A stretch of DNA of 64,000 nt from Hydrogenophaga pseudoflava NBRC 102511 (GTDB lineage: Bacteria > Pseudomonadota > Gammaproteobacteria > Burkholderiales > Burkholderiaceae_C). Location of the stretch: the NCBI RefSeq assembly GCF_001592285.1, contig NZ_BCWQ01000019.1, forward strand, positions 1 to 64,000, given 5' to 3'. The notes beneath the pieces were generated by a model. It was not told the origin of the DNA. It did no database searches and worked only from the letters and a program-made list of their open reading frames with translations. Below, one piece after another: positions 1 to 7,942 of the stretch. Made by a program: the position numbers and the translations under genes. Numbering within the stretch: position 1 is the stretch's first letter; each line of letters begins with the position of its first letter.

Positions 1-12
1 CTGGAGTTGGTC

Positions 13-549
13 ATGCAGCACGATCTGTTCTCTTCCCTCGATTCCCTCCTGTCGGTGCCCGCTGGGGCTGGGGGCTTTCTCATCCGTGAACTGACGGGCC
101 AATACCGGCCGGCCGAGGCCGATGAAGTGCTGCTGGCGGCGCAGCGATTGCTGGCGGCCCAAGTGCGCGGCAGCGATCTGATGGACTCGCCCGCTGTGGT
201 CAAGGACTTCTTGCGCGCCCGCCTGGGCAACCTACCGCACGAGGTGTTTGCAGTGGTGCACCTGGACTCGCAGAACCGCGTGCTGGATTACGTCGAGATG
301 TTCCGCGGCACGGTCAGTCAGACATCGGTGTACCCGCGCGAGGTGGTGCGCGATGCCCTTCTGCGGAACAGTTGCGCTCTGGTCCTGGTGCACAACCATC
401 CCAGCGGCGAAGCGCGTCCATCGCGGGCCGACGAACATCTGACGCAGACGATCAAGGCCGCAGCGGCGTTGGTCGATGTGCGGGTGCTCGATCACTTCAT
501 CGTCGCCGGCGACGTGATCTGCTCGATGGCCGAGCTTGGCCTCGTGTAA
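13..549 (+). CDS. RadC-like JAB/MPN-domain protein
   Basis: A 178-residue protein made almost entirely of the RadC-type JAB (MPN) metalloprotease-like domain. The JAMM metal site is intact: E95, then HNHPSG with H127 and H129, then the SRAD motif ending at D140. The N-terminal helix-hairpin-helix part of chromosomal RadC is absent. This short form is typical of RadC paralogues carried by plasmids, phages and integrative elements, and its biochemical role is unresolved. The ATG at 13 is chosen over a TTG two codons upstream. The neighbouring SSB, DUF932 and mobilization genes support a mobile-element origin. Family certain, function not. Confidence 0.9.
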   Translation: MQHDLFSSLDSLLSVPAGAGGFLIRELTGQYRPAEADEVLLAAQRLLAAQVRGSDLMDSPAVVKDFLRARLGNLPHEVFAVVHLDSQNRVLDYVEMFRGTVSQTSVYPREVVRDALLRNSCALVLVHNHPSGEARPSRADEHLTQTIKAAAALVDVRVLDHFIVAGDVICSMAELGLV

Positions 550-553
550 CCCC

Positions 554-578
554 TGGGGCCTTCGGCCCCAATTTTTTT
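554..578 (+). terminator. Intrinsic terminator after the RadC-like gene
   Basis: A 7-bp perfect stem (TGGGGCC, loop TTC, GGCCCCA) starts five bases after the stop codon and is followed by A and seven T residues. It is a textbook rho-independent terminator for the rightward gene. Confidence 0.9.
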
Positions 579-1252
579 GATCTTGATCAGCGCGCTGCGC
601 GCGAACACAGGGGAGGGCAGAGCATGGCCGGTGTTCACCGGCAGCACAGGGAGCAGCGGCCCTTTCCCGTGCCCGGGGATCGCGGTCTGGTTTCCTTCCC
701 GCTGCGCGTGAACGAGCCCGCTGGACGAACTGACGTTCGGTCCACTCCCGCCGCTGCGCTGTGGTCCCGTCCCGTCCGCCAGATCGTCCCCCCGATCAGC
801 CGCCATGCCCGAAGCCGGGCCGCTGGGAATTCCGGAGACAGCGAACCCCTGAAGTGATCGCAGCGGCTCGAACGCCGCGCCAGTCGCTGCGCTTGGTGTC
901 ACGCCGTCCGCAGAGTCGCCGCTGCTCACGTCGTCCGGCCGCCTGCGCTTTGCTGGTCGCCCGAAGAGGTTCGGGGCAGCGCGTGCGCCAATGGGCCCAC
1001 CGTCATCCCCCCACGGCGCCCCCATCCACAGGTGAGGGGGGACTTGTGGGGGGATCTTTCAGCGGTGGGCCAGGTGACTGGCTCACTGATTCGTGCTGCA
1101 AGGTTTGCCCATCCCCCACCCCTTCCCGAGGGAAGGGGCCTTGCCCACCCCCCGCCCGCCCGTGGGCGGGAGCGAGGGAGTCCGAGCGAGAGGATCGGTT
1201 TTGAGGAGCCCGGATCGGGGTCCGGCTGGTCGCTCTTGCAAGGAGTTTCATC
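579..1252. other. Intergenic stretch without a supported gene
   Basis: No reading frame here has recognisable protein character. The open frames are low-complexity Arg/Pro/Gly-rich shadows. The 3' part is C-rich and carries two hairpin-forming stretches: CCCCTTCCC-GA-GGGAAGGGG near 1121-1140, and a CCCGCC/GGCGGG dyad near 1153-1168. They could be a transcript leader, REP-like DNA or recombination scars. A good Shine-Dalgarno (AGGAG, 1241-1245) for the SSB gene closes the stretch. Confidence 0.5.
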
Positions 1253-1705
1253 ATGGCCAACGTTCAAGTCATCCAGCGTCACGCGCACCTGGCATCCGCC
1301 GTCAAGCTCGAATTCGTCAACGGGCGCGAAGGCAAGGTCGCCAAGGCGGTGCTGACCGCCATCAGCAACAGCCGCCGAGGTAGCGGCGAAGAGCGGTCCG
1401 AGGAAGCCACCGCGATCCAATGGACGCTGTGGGCCAAGCAGGCCGAACACGCGGCCGAGTACCTGGGCAAGGGCTCGCACGTGAACATCGTCGGGCGGGT
1501 GCGCAACAACCACTACCAGGACGGCGACGGGGTGGAGGTCTACGGGCTGGCGTTCACCGTGGACGAAATCGACTACCTCGACAGCAAGGCCGAAGGCGAG
1601 GCCCGCCGCGCGCGCGAAGGTGCAGGCGATCCAGCCCCAGCCGCCCCCAGCACACCCAACAGCAACCGCAAGGCCCGCAGCGAACGCCAACCGGCACACG
1701 CCTGA
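1253..1705 (+). CDS. ssb: Single-stranded DNA-binding protein, mobile-element type
   Basis: A 150-residue SSB with an N-terminal OB-fold of roughly 110 residues. It shows the family pattern of a hydrophobic strand, the ITAISN-type segment, an aromatic WTLWAKQAE strand, then KGSHVNIVGRVRNNHY. A disordered Ala/Pro/Asn/Arg-rich tail follows. The tail ends in PAHA and not in the acidic DDDIPF-like tip of chromosomal SSB, so canonical SSB-partner contacts may be missing. Such divergent SSBs are common in plasmids and conjugative elements, where they protect transferred single strands. AGGAG lies seven bases before the ATG. Confidence 0.85.
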   Translation: MANVQVIQRHAHLASAVKLEFVNGREGKVAKAVLTAISNSRRGSGEERSEEATAIQWTLWAKQAEHAAEYLGKGSHVNIVGRVRNNHYQDGDGVEVYGLAFTVDEIDYLDSKAEGEARRAREGAGDPAPAAPSTPNSNRKARSERQPAHA

Positions 1706-1713
1706 ACTCACAC

Positions 1714-1736
1714 ACCGGGCGGTTCTTCCGCCCGGT
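1714..1736 (+). other. Hairpin between ssb and the DUF932 gene
   Basis: A perfect 9-bp stem (ACCGGGCGG, loop TTCTT, CCGCCCGGT) sits nine bases after the ssb stop codon. No T-run follows, so it may stabilise the upstream message or act as a partial terminator within a ssb-DUF932 operon. Confidence 0.6.
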
Positions 1737-1774
1737 ATGCCTCATTCCGCATTTTCCGATCCAGGAGCATCACC

Positions 1775-2635
1775 ATGATCTCTACCGCCCATTCCCCCCG
1801 TCTGGCCGCCCGCTTTGGCCAGAACACCTTCGTGATCCGCAGCGAAACCCCGCTGGCCGAAGACCAGATGCGCCGGGCCGCACCGTCCATCTTTGCCGAA
1901 GGCAAACACGGCAGCCGCTCCGATCGCTACACCTACATCCCCACCATCGACGTGCTACGCGGTCTGCGGCAGGAAGGCTTTGAACCCTTCATGGTGGCCC
2001 AGAGCAAAAGCCGCATTGAAGGTAAGACCGAGTTCACCAAGCACATGATCCGCATGCGCCACGCCGGGCAGGTGAACACCCGGCCCGAGGCCAACGAGAT
2101 CATCCTGATCAACAGCCACGATGGCGCCAGCAGCTATCAGATGCTCGCGGGCGTGTTCCGCTTTGTCTGCTGCAACGGTCTGGTGGTCGGGGACGTCACC
2201 AACGACATCCGCATTCCGCACAAGGGCAACATCCGGGACGAGGTGATCGAAGGCGCGTTCCGGGTGCTGGAAGACTTCGAGGTGGTGGACGCCTCCACCG
2301 ACCGCATGAAAGCTCTGCCGCTGCAGCGCGAGGAACAGCAGGCCTTTGCCACCGCAGCCCTGGCGCTGCGCTATGGCGAACGGGGGGAGGGTGAGCCACC
2401 GGCCCCGGTGACCGCCGAACAGCTGATCGAAGCCCGCCGACCGGAGGACTTCGGCAACAGCCTGTGGACCACATTTCAGCGGGTGCAGGAGAACGCGTTA
2501 CGTGGTGGTCAGCCCGGGCGCGGCGCCAAGGGGCGGCGCCTGCACACCCGGCCGGTCGCCAGCATCGACCGCAGCGTGAGCCTGAACCGGGCGCTGTGGG
2601 TGCTGGCAGAAGAGATGCGCAAGCTCAAGGCCTGA
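1775..2635 (+). CDS. DUF932 domain-containing protein
   Basis: A 286-residue soluble protein of the DUF932 family, usually encoded on plasmids, ICEs and phages next to SSB, RadC and antirestriction-type genes. Its molecular role is not established. Visible features are the early YTYIPTIDVLRGLRQEG segment, a central block ending in MLAGVFRFVCCNGLVVGD that is characteristic of the family, and a basic Gly/Arg-rich stretch near residues 245-260 before a C-terminal helix. The ATG at 1775 has AGGAG eight bases upstream. It is probably co-transcribed with ssb. Confidence 0.82.
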   Translation: MISTAHSPRLAARFGQNTFVIRSETPLAEDQMRRAAPSIFAEGKHGSRSDRYTYIPTIDVLRGLRQEGFEPFMVAQSKSRIEGKTEFTKHMIRMRHAGQVNTRPEANEIILINSHDGASSYQMLAGVFRFVCCNGLVVGDVTNDIRIPHKGNIRDEVIEGAFRVLEDFEVVDASTDRMKALPLQREEQQAFATAALALRYGERGEGEPPAPVTAEQLIEARRPEDFGNSLWTTFQRVQENALRGGQPGRGAKGRRLHTRPVASIDRSVSLNRALWVLAEEMRKLKA

Positions 2636-2644
2636 ACGGGCATA

Positions 2645-2679
2645 ACACCACACCGCCCCAACGCTGGGCGGTGTGGTGT
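2645..2679. other. Large perfect hairpin between convergent genes
   Basis: A 14-bp perfect inverted repeat (2645-2658 with 2666-2679, seven-base loop) lies nine bases after the DUF932 stop and 64 bases beyond the stop of the leftward TraM-like gene. Neither side has a T-run, so if it terminates transcription it is not a canonical intrinsic terminator. It may act as a bidirectional transcript-end stabiliser. Confidence 0.65.
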
Positions 2680-2742
2680 GTCGGAGATTCCGAAACGCGC
2701 TCGCCGGCTGCCGCCGGCTCGCGCGATCCCGGCCGCGGCTTC

Positions 2743-3213
2743 TCACCGAAGCCACAGCCAGGCGGCCATCGCCCAGCTGATGGCCGAAGCAAGCACCGCT
2801 GTCGCGGCGTGCAGAAGCCACCCCTCCCAGGGGCGTGCAACCTTACGGGCCAGGGCCGCCACATCCTGCAGCGGCAACGTCACCCGCTGCAGGGTTGGGC
2901 CAATTTCATTGCGGAACACCAAACGCGCCGCTTCCTCCATGGCCCGGGTCTGTGTGTCCACAGTCCCCCGGGCCATTTCGTCGGCGCGGCGGGCGATGTG
3001 CTTCACCGTCTGCAGCTTCGCGTTCTCGGTGATTTCTTCCATGCGCTTTGAATAGGCCTCGACCTTCTCCGCCAGATCGGTGCTGGTACTCAGCAACCCC
3101 ATGCGGCTAGCTTCCAGTTGGGGTGCCAATTTCTCGACCCGATCCAGCAACGTGCCCAGATCGCCGATGGCCACCGCCATCAGCTCCTCACGGGCCGTGA
3201 CCAGGTCGCTCAC
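2743..3213 (-). CDS. TraM/MobE (StbC)-like mobilization-operon protein
   Basis: A 156-residue protein, third in the leftward operon beside the oriT-like region. Most of it is charged and helical and looks coiled-coil forming (about residues 15-120). A hydrophobic C-terminal segment ending AISWAMAAWLWLR is a probable single membrane anchor. Its start overlaps the StbB-like stop as ATGA, indicating translational coupling. Position and size match TraM of IncP plasmids, MobE of IncQ-2 plasmids, or the third gene of stb operons. No catalytic motif is visible, so the call rests mainly on context. Confidence 0.55.
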   Translation of the reverse strand: MSDLVTAREELMAVAIGDLGTLLDRVEKLAPQLEASRMGLLSTSTDLAEKVEAYSKRMEEITENAKLQTVKHIARRADEMARGTVDTQTRAMEEAARLVFRNEIGPTLQRVTLPLQDVAALARKVARPWEGWLLHAATAVLASAISWAMAAWLWLR

Positions 3214-3953
3214 TGTGCCTGCCGTGCCAGCGGCACCACGTTGCTGGCGGCGCTCTCGGCCAGACCGAGCGCCGCAAAGCAGGCATCCAGCTGCGGCAAC
3301 ACCCCAACCGCCAGCCGCCGTGTGGCGAGCTTCTGGGCCAGCGCGAGCTTTTCTGCGGTGTCGCTGGCCTTGACGATCAAGGCCTTGTAGTCGGTCTCGT
3401 CACGGGCCAGGGTGGCGAGGTCGGCATTGCTGCCCCGGATGCGACCGTACACCTCGTTGGGGCCCAGATAGCAGGCCACGTTCTCTGTGGCGATGGGCTG
3501 CACTTTGAGGAAGGCCCGCAACAGATCGAAGTGCGCTGGGACATCTGCGGCGCTGCTCACCATGTTGAACACCAGCCGCACCCTTGAACGGGGCACACCC
3601 AGTCGCGCCATCTCGACCAGAGTGGCGATGGTGTCCTGCTGCTGCTTGAGGGCTGGCACCGTGGGAACCACGAACGCATCGAAGTCCTCATGACTGCCTT
3701 GGTACTTCTGCATCAGGTCGAGCAATTCCTCCACGTTGCTGGCCCCGATGTCCACCACCGCGCTGTCCATGGTCTGCAGGAGTTCCTGCAGCTCGCCAAA
3801 CTGCCGGCCACGCATGGCATGGCCTTCGCCGTCGGCCGCGTTCAGGCTCTCCACGGAAAACAGCTCCGCGCCGTCGATACGAGGCAGCAGCAGGTGCCTG
3901 GCTATGGTGGTTTTGCCCACGTTCCCCGAGAAGTTGATCACTGCGATTTTCAT
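3210..3953 (-). CDS. stbB: StbB/TraL-like ParA-family ATPase
   Basis: A 247-residue P-loop protein of the StbB plasmid-stability group, part of the ParA/MinD-like superfamily. The Walker A is SGNVGKTT (residues 9-16). The signature lysine of classical ParA (KGGxGKT) is replaced by serine, which is usual in StbB proteins and suggests different ATP handling. A Walker B-like strand (SAVVDIGASNVEEL) follows. In R388-type plasmids StbB affects conjugation and plasmid positioning, and in IncP/IncQ-2 systems the equivalent slot is TraL/MobD. It overlaps both neighbours by 4 bp (ATGA), so the three genes form one coupled operon. Confidence 0.8.
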   Translation of the reverse strand: MKIAVINFSGNVGKTTIARHLLLPRIDGAELFSVESLNAADGEGHAMRGRQFGELQELLQTMDSAVVDIGASNVEELLDLMQKYQGSHEDFDAFVVPTVPALKQQQDTIATLVEMARLGVPRSRVRLVFNMVSSAADVPAHFDLLRAFLKVQPIATENVACYLGPNEVYGRIRGSNADLATLARDETDYKALIVKASDTAEKLALAQKLATRRLAVGVLPQLDACFAALGLAESAASNVVPLARQAQ

Positions 3954-4369
3954 GACGGGTCCTTTGCGTTGAGCCTGGCGCGCGCCAGGGGGTTGGTGAT
4001 CCGGCTGCTGGCGAACGCTTCGGCGATCTCCTTGCCGCTGCGCATGTCCGTTTGCACGGAAACGACCTGAGGTGACTGGGGCGTGGTGGTTGCAGTAGGG
4101 GACGTGGACACCAGCGGTTGGGTGAGAGCGGATGGCGCTTCATCTGGTCGTGCACCGTAGGCCAAGGCCTGTGCGCTGGAAGCTGCTTTGGTGGCCCTGG
4201 CCACTTCGCGCTGCACGGTCGCATTGCTCACATGCACGCCGACCGCAGCCAAGGCCTTGCGGATCGCCTCGAAGGTATAGCCCTGGGCGCGCAGCTCCCG
4301 CATGTCCTGCGCAAAGCGCCTGGCCTTGCGGGAGCTTCTGCCCGGTGGATCGGTTGGAACCAGTTTCAT
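3950..4369 (-). CDS. StbA/TraK-like oriT-adjacent DNA-binding protein
   Basis: A 139-residue protein, first gene of the leftward operon and directly adjacent to the oriT-like region. The N-terminal 60 residues are basic and contain a helix-turn-helix-like stretch (RRFAQDMRELRAQGYTFEAI, then VSNATVQREVARAT). The rest is Ala/Pro/Thr-rich and probably disordered. It occupies the place of TraK (IncP), MobC (IncQ-2) or StbA (IncW), all of which bind DNA next to oriT and contribute to relaxosome assembly or regulation. Its binding site would be expected within about 4370-4600. DNA-binding is inferred from fold and position. Confidence 0.65.
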   Translation of the reverse strand: MKLVPTDPPGRSSRKARRFAQDMRELRAQGYTFEAIRKALAAVGVHVSNATVQREVARATKAASSAQALAYGARPDEAPSALTQPLVSTSPTATTTPQSPQVVSVQTDMRSGKEIAEAFASSRITNPLARARLNAKDPS

Positions 4370-4674
4370 TGTTCGGTTTCTGGTCAGGTGTTGGTCGGCT
4401 GTTCTTCAACTGCTGATCGGTTTGTGCAGTGGCTGTTTGCCTGCAGACCACTGCTCGTGCTGTCTGTTCACGTCCTGAGCGGTGCTGCTCGGTACGTGCT
4501 CATCTTCAACCCGGCTGGCGCCTGTTCGCCTGCTGGATTCGGACCCAAATCCAGCGGCTGCAGAGCCTCGATTCGGGCCAATACTGGGTTCATGGGTGAG
4601 TGCAGAGATAGGCGCGGTGGCGCCGGTTGTCTGACACGCTCACCCAGGGGTGAATCGTCGTCAGGAGACTCGGT
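4370..4674. other. oriT-like region of the mobilization module
   Basis: This gap separates the divergent StbA/TraK-like and TraJ/MobB-like genes, exactly where IncP and IncQ-2 plasmids keep oriT. At 4602-4612 the sequence GCAGAGATAGG resembles the RP4 nic region GCAGGATAGG. Read on the minus strand it is TATCTCTGC instead of TATCCTGC, one base longer. Between it and the TraJ-like start lie two dyads: GGCGC-GGTG-GCGCC (4611-4624) and TCACCC-AG-GGGTGA (4640-4653), plausible TraJ-type binding sites. The TraK side (4370-4600) carries four scattered TGTTC copies (4370, 4400, 4465, 4523). The nick site is inferred by similarity only. Confidence 0.6.
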
Positions 4675-5271
4675 ATGGAACCCTCGTCACGTGACCGCAT
4701 CAGCGTAGACCTGCATGGCCTCAAGGCCCCGCTGATGGAGAGAGCGCAGGCCATCGGCCTCTCGCCTTCCCACCTGGTGCGCCAGGTGCTGGCCGACGCG
4801 CTGGGGCGTCCTGCGCTGCCGAATGCAGTGGCCTGCCGCACACCTGTCCAGACAGATCCAGCTTCCCGCACACGTCTGTGCCTGCGCATGCGGTCTGAAG
4901 ACGCCGCAGCCACGTTGCAGGCCGCGCAACGGGCGGGCATGGCCACCGGTGACTACGTGGCAGCCCTGGTGGCGGGTGTGCCGGCGGTGCTGGACGGAAG
5001 AGGGCACGCGCAGACCTTGCAGGCGCTCACCACATCGACGGACGAGCTTGCCCATTTCGGTCGCCGCCTCTACCAGCTGAATGCGTTGTTGCGCCGGGGC
5101 GATGTGGAGCCCATCCGCCCCTACGTCGGCATGCTCAAAACGCTGGCCCTTGAAGTGCGCCGCCACCTCGACCATGTCTCATGCGCCCTGGCCGATCTTC
5201 AACCACGCCGGCCCAACGTTTCGCCAACAGCCAGAAGAATCCATGCGGGCACCCGAAGGAGCCGACCATGA
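4675..5271 (+). CDS. TraJ/MobB-like oriT-recognition accessory protein
   Basis: A 198-residue protein that begins with a ribbon-helix-helix-like segment (RISVDLHGLKAPLMERAQAI, then GLSPSHLVRQVL). It continues with a second similar unit (RLCLRMRSEDAAATLQAAQ, then GMATGDYVAALVAG) and a helical C-terminal half. The second unit resembles RP4 TraJ, which binds a dyad beside nic and loads the relaxase. Immediately upstream is the oriT-like region, and immediately downstream, with a 4-bp ATGA overlap, is the relaxase. Both support an accessory relaxosome role. An AGGAG lies ten bases before the ATG. Confidence 0.72.
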   Translation: MEPSSRDRISVDLHGLKAPLMERAQAIGLSPSHLVRQVLADALGRPALPNAVACRTPVQTDPASRTRLCLRMRSEDAAATLQAAQRAGMATGDYVAALVAGVPAVLDGRGHAQTLQALTTSTDELAHFGRRLYQLNALLRRGDVEPIRPYVGMLKTLALEVRRHLDHVSCALADLQPRRPNVSPTARRIHAGTRRSRP

Positions 5272-6368
5272 AAACGTCTACCGGCGGCCGACGCGCCGCA
5301 TCGTCTGGCACTTCGTCCGTGCCTTCTACCCTGACCAGCGCTCCCCATGCGCCCGACCTCGACGGCATCCTCATCACCTGGGGTGATCGCCTGTTCTATC
5401 CGGGCAACCGCATGGTCCAGATTCGGCCCCAGCCGAAGCTGGGCTCTTCGGGCGCGCACCAGCGAGCCAACGCCATCCGCCAGCGCATCGAAGCCACCGT
5501 CGTGCGGCGTGCCCCGCAGGTCATGGTCAAAGTCACCGGGGGAGGGCGGAGCATGGCGGCCATCACGGCGCACTTTCGCTACATCAGCAAAAACGGACGG
5601 CTGGAGGTTGAGGACCAGCGCGGGGAGACCATGCAAGGCAAAGACGGCCTGCACCACCTGGCCGAGGAGTGGCGCATGGGCGGCGCTCGCATTCCAGAAG
5701 ACGTCGTGCCAGGCCAACGGCGCGAGGCATTCAACATCATGTTGTCCATGCCCCGCGGCACCGATCCGCTGATCGTTCAGCGCGCCGCGCGGGAGTTTGC
5801 GCAGGCCGAGCTGGCCGACCACAAATACGTCATGGTTCTGCACGACCACCAGGCCAACCCGCACGTGCACATCAGCGTGCGTGCCGTGTCCAGACTAGGT
5901 AAGCGCCTGAACCCGCGCAAGAACGACCTGCACCGTTGGCGCGAAACCTTCGCTGAGAAGCTGAGAGGCTATGGGGTGGAAGCGGAGGCCACACGGCAAG
6001 TCACCCGCGCCAAGTTCCACCAACCGGATCAGCTGTGGCGCCTGAAGGCACAAGACGATGGACGCTTGCGCAAGGTCCGATCTAGCCAGACCGAAGGACC
6101 GAAGCTGCGTGCCTCCAGGGCTGCTGCTGTCGATGCCTGGGTGCAGATCGGGCTGGCCCTCGCCGGATCGGATCAGGCGACGGACAGGCAACTGGCGAAA
6201 CACATTGCCAGCTTCGTGAGGGGCGTGACCGATTCGAACAAGGCGGCCGATGCGCAGACGAAACCCGAGAGGCCGCAAGAGAGCAGGCAACACCCGACGC
6301 CACAAACCGAACAACAGCAAACGCGCCAGCAACCCACACCGTCAACCGACATCCATCCGACCCGCTGA
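5268..6368 (+). CDS. Relaxase / mobilization nuclease (MOBP/Q-like)
   Basis: A 366-residue DNA transesterase predicted to nick oriT and stay covalently attached to the 5' end. The HUH motif is clear: HDHQANPHVH with H192, H199 and H201. The likely catalytic tyrosine is Y105 in HFRYISKNG, matching the LVKYIT tyrosine context of RP4 TraI. The N-terminal 60 residues and the Gln/Pro/Thr-rich C-terminal 60 residues look disordered. There is no primase or helicase domain, so this is a compact relaxase. The start at 5268 (GAAGGAG ten bases upstream, ATGA overlap) is preferred over an in-frame upstream ATG. Confidence 0.88.
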   Translation: MKTSTGGRRAASSGTSSVPSTLTSAPHAPDLDGILITWGDRLFYPGNRMVQIRPQPKLGSSGAHQRANAIRQRIEATVVRRAPQVMVKVTGGGRSMAAITAHFRYISKNGRLEVEDQRGETMQGKDGLHHLAEEWRMGGARIPEDVVPGQRREAFNIMLSMPRGTDPLIVQRAAREFAQAELADHKYVMVLHDHQANPHVHISVRAVSRLGKRLNPRKNDLHRWRETFAEKLRGYGVEAEATRQVTRAKFHQPDQLWRLKAQDDGRLRKVRSSQTEGPKLRASRAAAVDAWVQIGLALAGSDQATDRQLAKHIASFVRGVTDSNKAADAQTKPERPQESRQHPTPQTEQQQTRQQPTPSTDIHPTR

Positions 6369-6400
6369 GGGCCAAGGCCCTGCCAGCCTTCAGGTGTCGC

Positions 6401-7121
6401 TCAAGGCAGATCGCAGCGCAGAAGGCGCTCTTGCGGGGGCGCGCCGCGCAGCACCTCGCGCAGCCACGGTGTCTGCTGGAACGCGGGTGGGGGTTGCGTG
6501 GTGGTCGTGACGATGTATTGAAAAGCCGATGTCAAGGTGCCTTCCAGCCCGTTCACCACATCGAACAGGCGGTGGTAGACGCTCAGTCCCAGATCGGCTT
6601 CGCGGGGGCTGTCGTGCAACAGAAACGCTGGAAGGCGGGTGGTCCCCTGCATGCTCATGCACATCACCGCCAGGTCAAAGGCAATCACCTTCAGTGACTC
6701 GATTGCGGCGGTGGAACGCTCACCGCCCAGCTGAACCGCCAGCTTCATGCCATTGCCGTCGAGCGTGACCTTGCCGGAAGCGGTAGGCCCCACCGCAGCC
6801 CTGATGATCGCGTTGAAGTAGATGGACAGACCAGAAAACACCTCGACCTGCTGGTCGCGGAACGCTGCTAGACTCTCGCGCTTTTTGTCGATCTGTTCCT
6901 GCAGTTTCGCGACCTTTTCCTGAGCCAGCTCCCACGATGCCCAGTCGCGCTCCAGTCGCTGGATGTCGTCCAGGTTCTTTTTCCGTGGACAACGATTCCT
7001 CCAGGGCCTTGATGCGCTGTGACACAGCACCCCTGGTGATGCTCAAAGCAGTCGCCGCCTTTTCAAAGCTCTGCTGCTCGATCACCACCGCAAAAGTCTC
7101 CAACTGTTCACGATCCAGCAT
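6401..7121 (-). pseudogene. LysR-type HTH joined out of frame to SMC-like ATPase tail
   Basis: From the ATG at 7121 about 45 residues form a typical LysR N-terminal helix-turn-helix (LETFAVVIEQQSFEKAATAL, then SITRGAVSQRIKALEESL). Homology stops there. The sequence continues in another frame as the C-terminal part of an SMC/Rad50-like ATPase: a coiled-coil segment (LERDWASWELAQEKVAKLQE), a signature-like helix (RSTAAIESLKVIAFDLAVM) and a Walker B/D-loop-like FLLHDSPREADLG, ending at 6404. The frame changes near a T5 run at 6978-6982 (A5 on the coding strand). It looks like a recombination scar plus frameshift. A joined, slippage-made product cannot be excluded. Confidence 0.65.
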
Positions 7122-7367
7122 GGGTACCTCCCAACGTCTGTCTGTCGCGGTTGCCAACCTTCGCCATTTAGGGGGGCGGACGAAAAATGTGTCGATACTT
7201 TTCAGGTGTCATTCGCTTCTGAGTGGTAACGAGTAGTGTTTTGTTTTGGCTGCTCCAAGGGGAAGACGGATAGAGCGCGCCAACAATAATTACACGCGGT
7301 TGCCATGCAGTGTGAATCAACCGAGGGAGCGTGGCACCCTGCAAAGAGTTGAACAAGGAGACGCAAC

Positions 7368-7667
7368 ATGTGGCTGTTGGTCGCTCGGGAACCAGGGCCG
7401 GATGCCCCCCAATGGGCCGGCAGGAAGATTCTTGCCGTGTTGGACGCGGTCGCTTGGCCGTTGCTTGCCGTTCTGATTGTTTTCCAGTCTCGCGTGCCGC
7501 TTGGTGTTGTCAGCACGGTGTTGGCGGTGGCTGCTTTTTCCCTGTCAGTTGCCCGGCTTCGTCGAGCCATCTGGTTGAACCACCGCTACCGCTTCACCAC
7601 CTGGCGATGGGGTGGGGCGGTTCTCGGTCTGATGTTGCTTGGGGCTACTCTCAAGATCTTTGCTTGA
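7368..7667 (+). CDS. Small membrane protein of unknown function
   Basis: A 99-residue protein with two or three hydrophobic segments: about residues 23-42 (LAVLDAVAWPLLAVLIVFQS), 46-60, and a C-terminal one (WGGAVLGLMLLGATLKI). Short basic loops lie between (RLRRAIWLNHRYR). The ATG has a strong AAGGAG eight bases upstream. It lies between two leftward genes of the accessory region, and its 3' half overlaps the antisense gene ending at 7545. I do not recognise the family. Context suggests cargo or a transfer-associated membrane protein, but this is not shown. Confidence 0.6.
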   Translation: MWLLVAREPGPDAPQWAGRKILAVLDAVAWPLLAVLIVFQSRVPLGVVSTVLAVAAFSLSVARLRRAIWLNHRYRFTTWRWGGAVLGLMLLGATLKIFA

Positions 7668-7919
7668 GGGGCTCGACAGTCGTGGCACTGTGATCCCGAA
7701 ACGAGCAGGGTCGTGAAGCCACTCGACCGTGTTGCGCCATATCTTGCGGCGCCACGGTCTTGGCTGGGCCCAGGGAAACGCGTAGCGGGTTCGAAATACT
7801 CCTGCGGCATCTTGCCCCAGCACAATCATGAGCATGTCCGTGCGTTTGGCGTCCGAGTCGTGGATGACCAGGTCACCAGGCTTCCACGTTCTGGTGTTCG
7901 GATCGTGAATCAGGCCCAT
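7545..7919 (-). CDS. Hypothetical protein, accessory region
   Basis: A 124-residue soluble protein. The N-terminal 80 residues are compact and rich in Trp, Arg and Pro (KPGDLVIHDSDAKRTDMLMI, then FPWAQPRPWRRKIWRNTVEWL). The C-terminal 45 residues look disordered (Ser/Pro/Gly-rich). An in-frame GTG at 7931 is an alternative start. The ordered part has the character of a real conserved protein, but no family or motif is recognised. Its 3' end overlaps the oppositely oriented small membrane protein gene by 123 bases, so one of the two may be shorter than drawn. Confidence 0.5.
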   Translation of the reverse strand: MGLIHDPNTRTWKPGDLVIHDSDAKRTDMLMIVLGQDAAGVFRTRYAFPWAQPRPWRRKIWRNTVEWLHDPARFGITVPRLSSPSSKDLESSPKQHQTENRPTPSPGGEAVAVVQPDGSTKPGN

Positions 7920-7942
7920 GGCACACTTCACTCAGCGTTGTG

